Below are positions 63,691 through 64,000 of a stretch of 64,000 nt of DNA, piece by piece; within the stretch, counting starts at the first letter, position 1, and each line of letters begins with the position of its first letter. The notes beneath the pieces are model-generated. The model saw only the letters and a program-made list of their open reading frames with translations. It made no database searches and was not told the DNA's origin. Position numbers and translations under genes: made by a program. Source of the stretch: Camillea tinctor (lineage: Eukaryota; Ascomycota; Sordariomycetes; Xylariales; Xylariaceae); contig MU394063.1 of the NCBI GenBank assembly GCA_022578605.1, positions 620,001-684,000 on the forward strand. The letters are read 5' to 3'.

Positions 63691-64000
63691 GATATTCTAA
63701 ACCGAAGACCTAAGGGGTTGTTGTTATTGTTGTCCTTGTCCTTGTTCTGGTAACAGATTAGTCGAGGGAATAGTTCGAGTTAAGCTAGGCGGTATTAGCT
63801 GAGAGGAATTAGGTGCGCATCAGCTACAGCAGTAGTAGCTGAAGAGGTGTAGGTAGGTAGAAGACGATGAGACAACTCGAAAAGCACCTACCAAGAGTAA
63901 AAGGTAGGTAAGGTGGTAGTGTAGGTAGTGGTGTAGGCAGTGGTGTAGGTAGGTAGTAGTAGGTAGCTATGGATTGGATTGAGACGGGGCGGACAGCGGG
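63691..64000. other. arp2 promoter region
   Basis: Upstream DNA of arp2 to the window edge, with GTAGGTAGTG-like short repeats between 63850 and 63970. No other gene is visible. Confidence 0.55.

Overview
The window looks like nuclear DNA of a filamentous ascomycete (Pezizomycotina, most likely a Sordariomycete). The evidence is a Zn2Cys6 regulator, a tannase/feruloyl-esterase family protein, an APSES/ankyrin Mbp1-type regulator, a fungal SGF29, and many short GT-AG introns (47-170 nt) that restore frame in conserved proteins. There are no operons. Intergenic DNA is long and rich in A/T, microsatellites and a palindrome TACCTAGGTA. The class-level placement is inference.

Layout. (1) 1-3.8 kb: the 3' part of a Zn2Cys6 regulator carrying an in-frame TGA, then a three-exon tannase-family esterase. 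(2) 3.8-14.4 kb and 15.4-26.6 kb: two gene-poor blocks separated by one conserved single-pass membrane protein gene. Each block contains a 10-N assembly gap flanked by a G run on the left and a C run on the right, with a degraded copy of the right flank placed on the left. I recognise no intact gene or transposon there. (3) 26.6-64 kb: a normal gene-bearing segment with mbp1 (-), an aldo-keto reductase (+), a DMT-type membrane transporter (+), an F-box protein (-), a MetE/UROD-like protein (+), a 5'-nucleotidase family phosphoesterase (+), a GPI-type secreted protein (-), a small Cys-containing hypothetical (+), mannose-6-phosphate isomerase (-), sgf29 (+), arf1 (+), the Mediator kinase ssn3/CDK8 (-) and arp2 (-).

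The genes do not form a pathway cluster. Several are core housekeeping functions: cell-cycle transcription (mbp1), chromatin and Mediator (sgf29, ssn3), vesicle budding (arf1), actin nucleation (arp2) and cell-wall mannose supply (PMI). The proximal part is accessory in character. Exon-intron models were built by hand from splice sites and frame continuity and total length divides by three in every spliced model whose start lies in the window.

Most notable observations: the single stop codon in the Zn2Cys6 regulator; the matched architecture of both assembly gaps; a cluster of ACGCG cores, two of them perfect MCB boxes, upstream of the gene for the factor expected to bind them; strong over-representation of a 10-bp palindrome; and a 15-bp wobble-containing hairpin in a gene desert. 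I did not find a convincing new multi-gene system.
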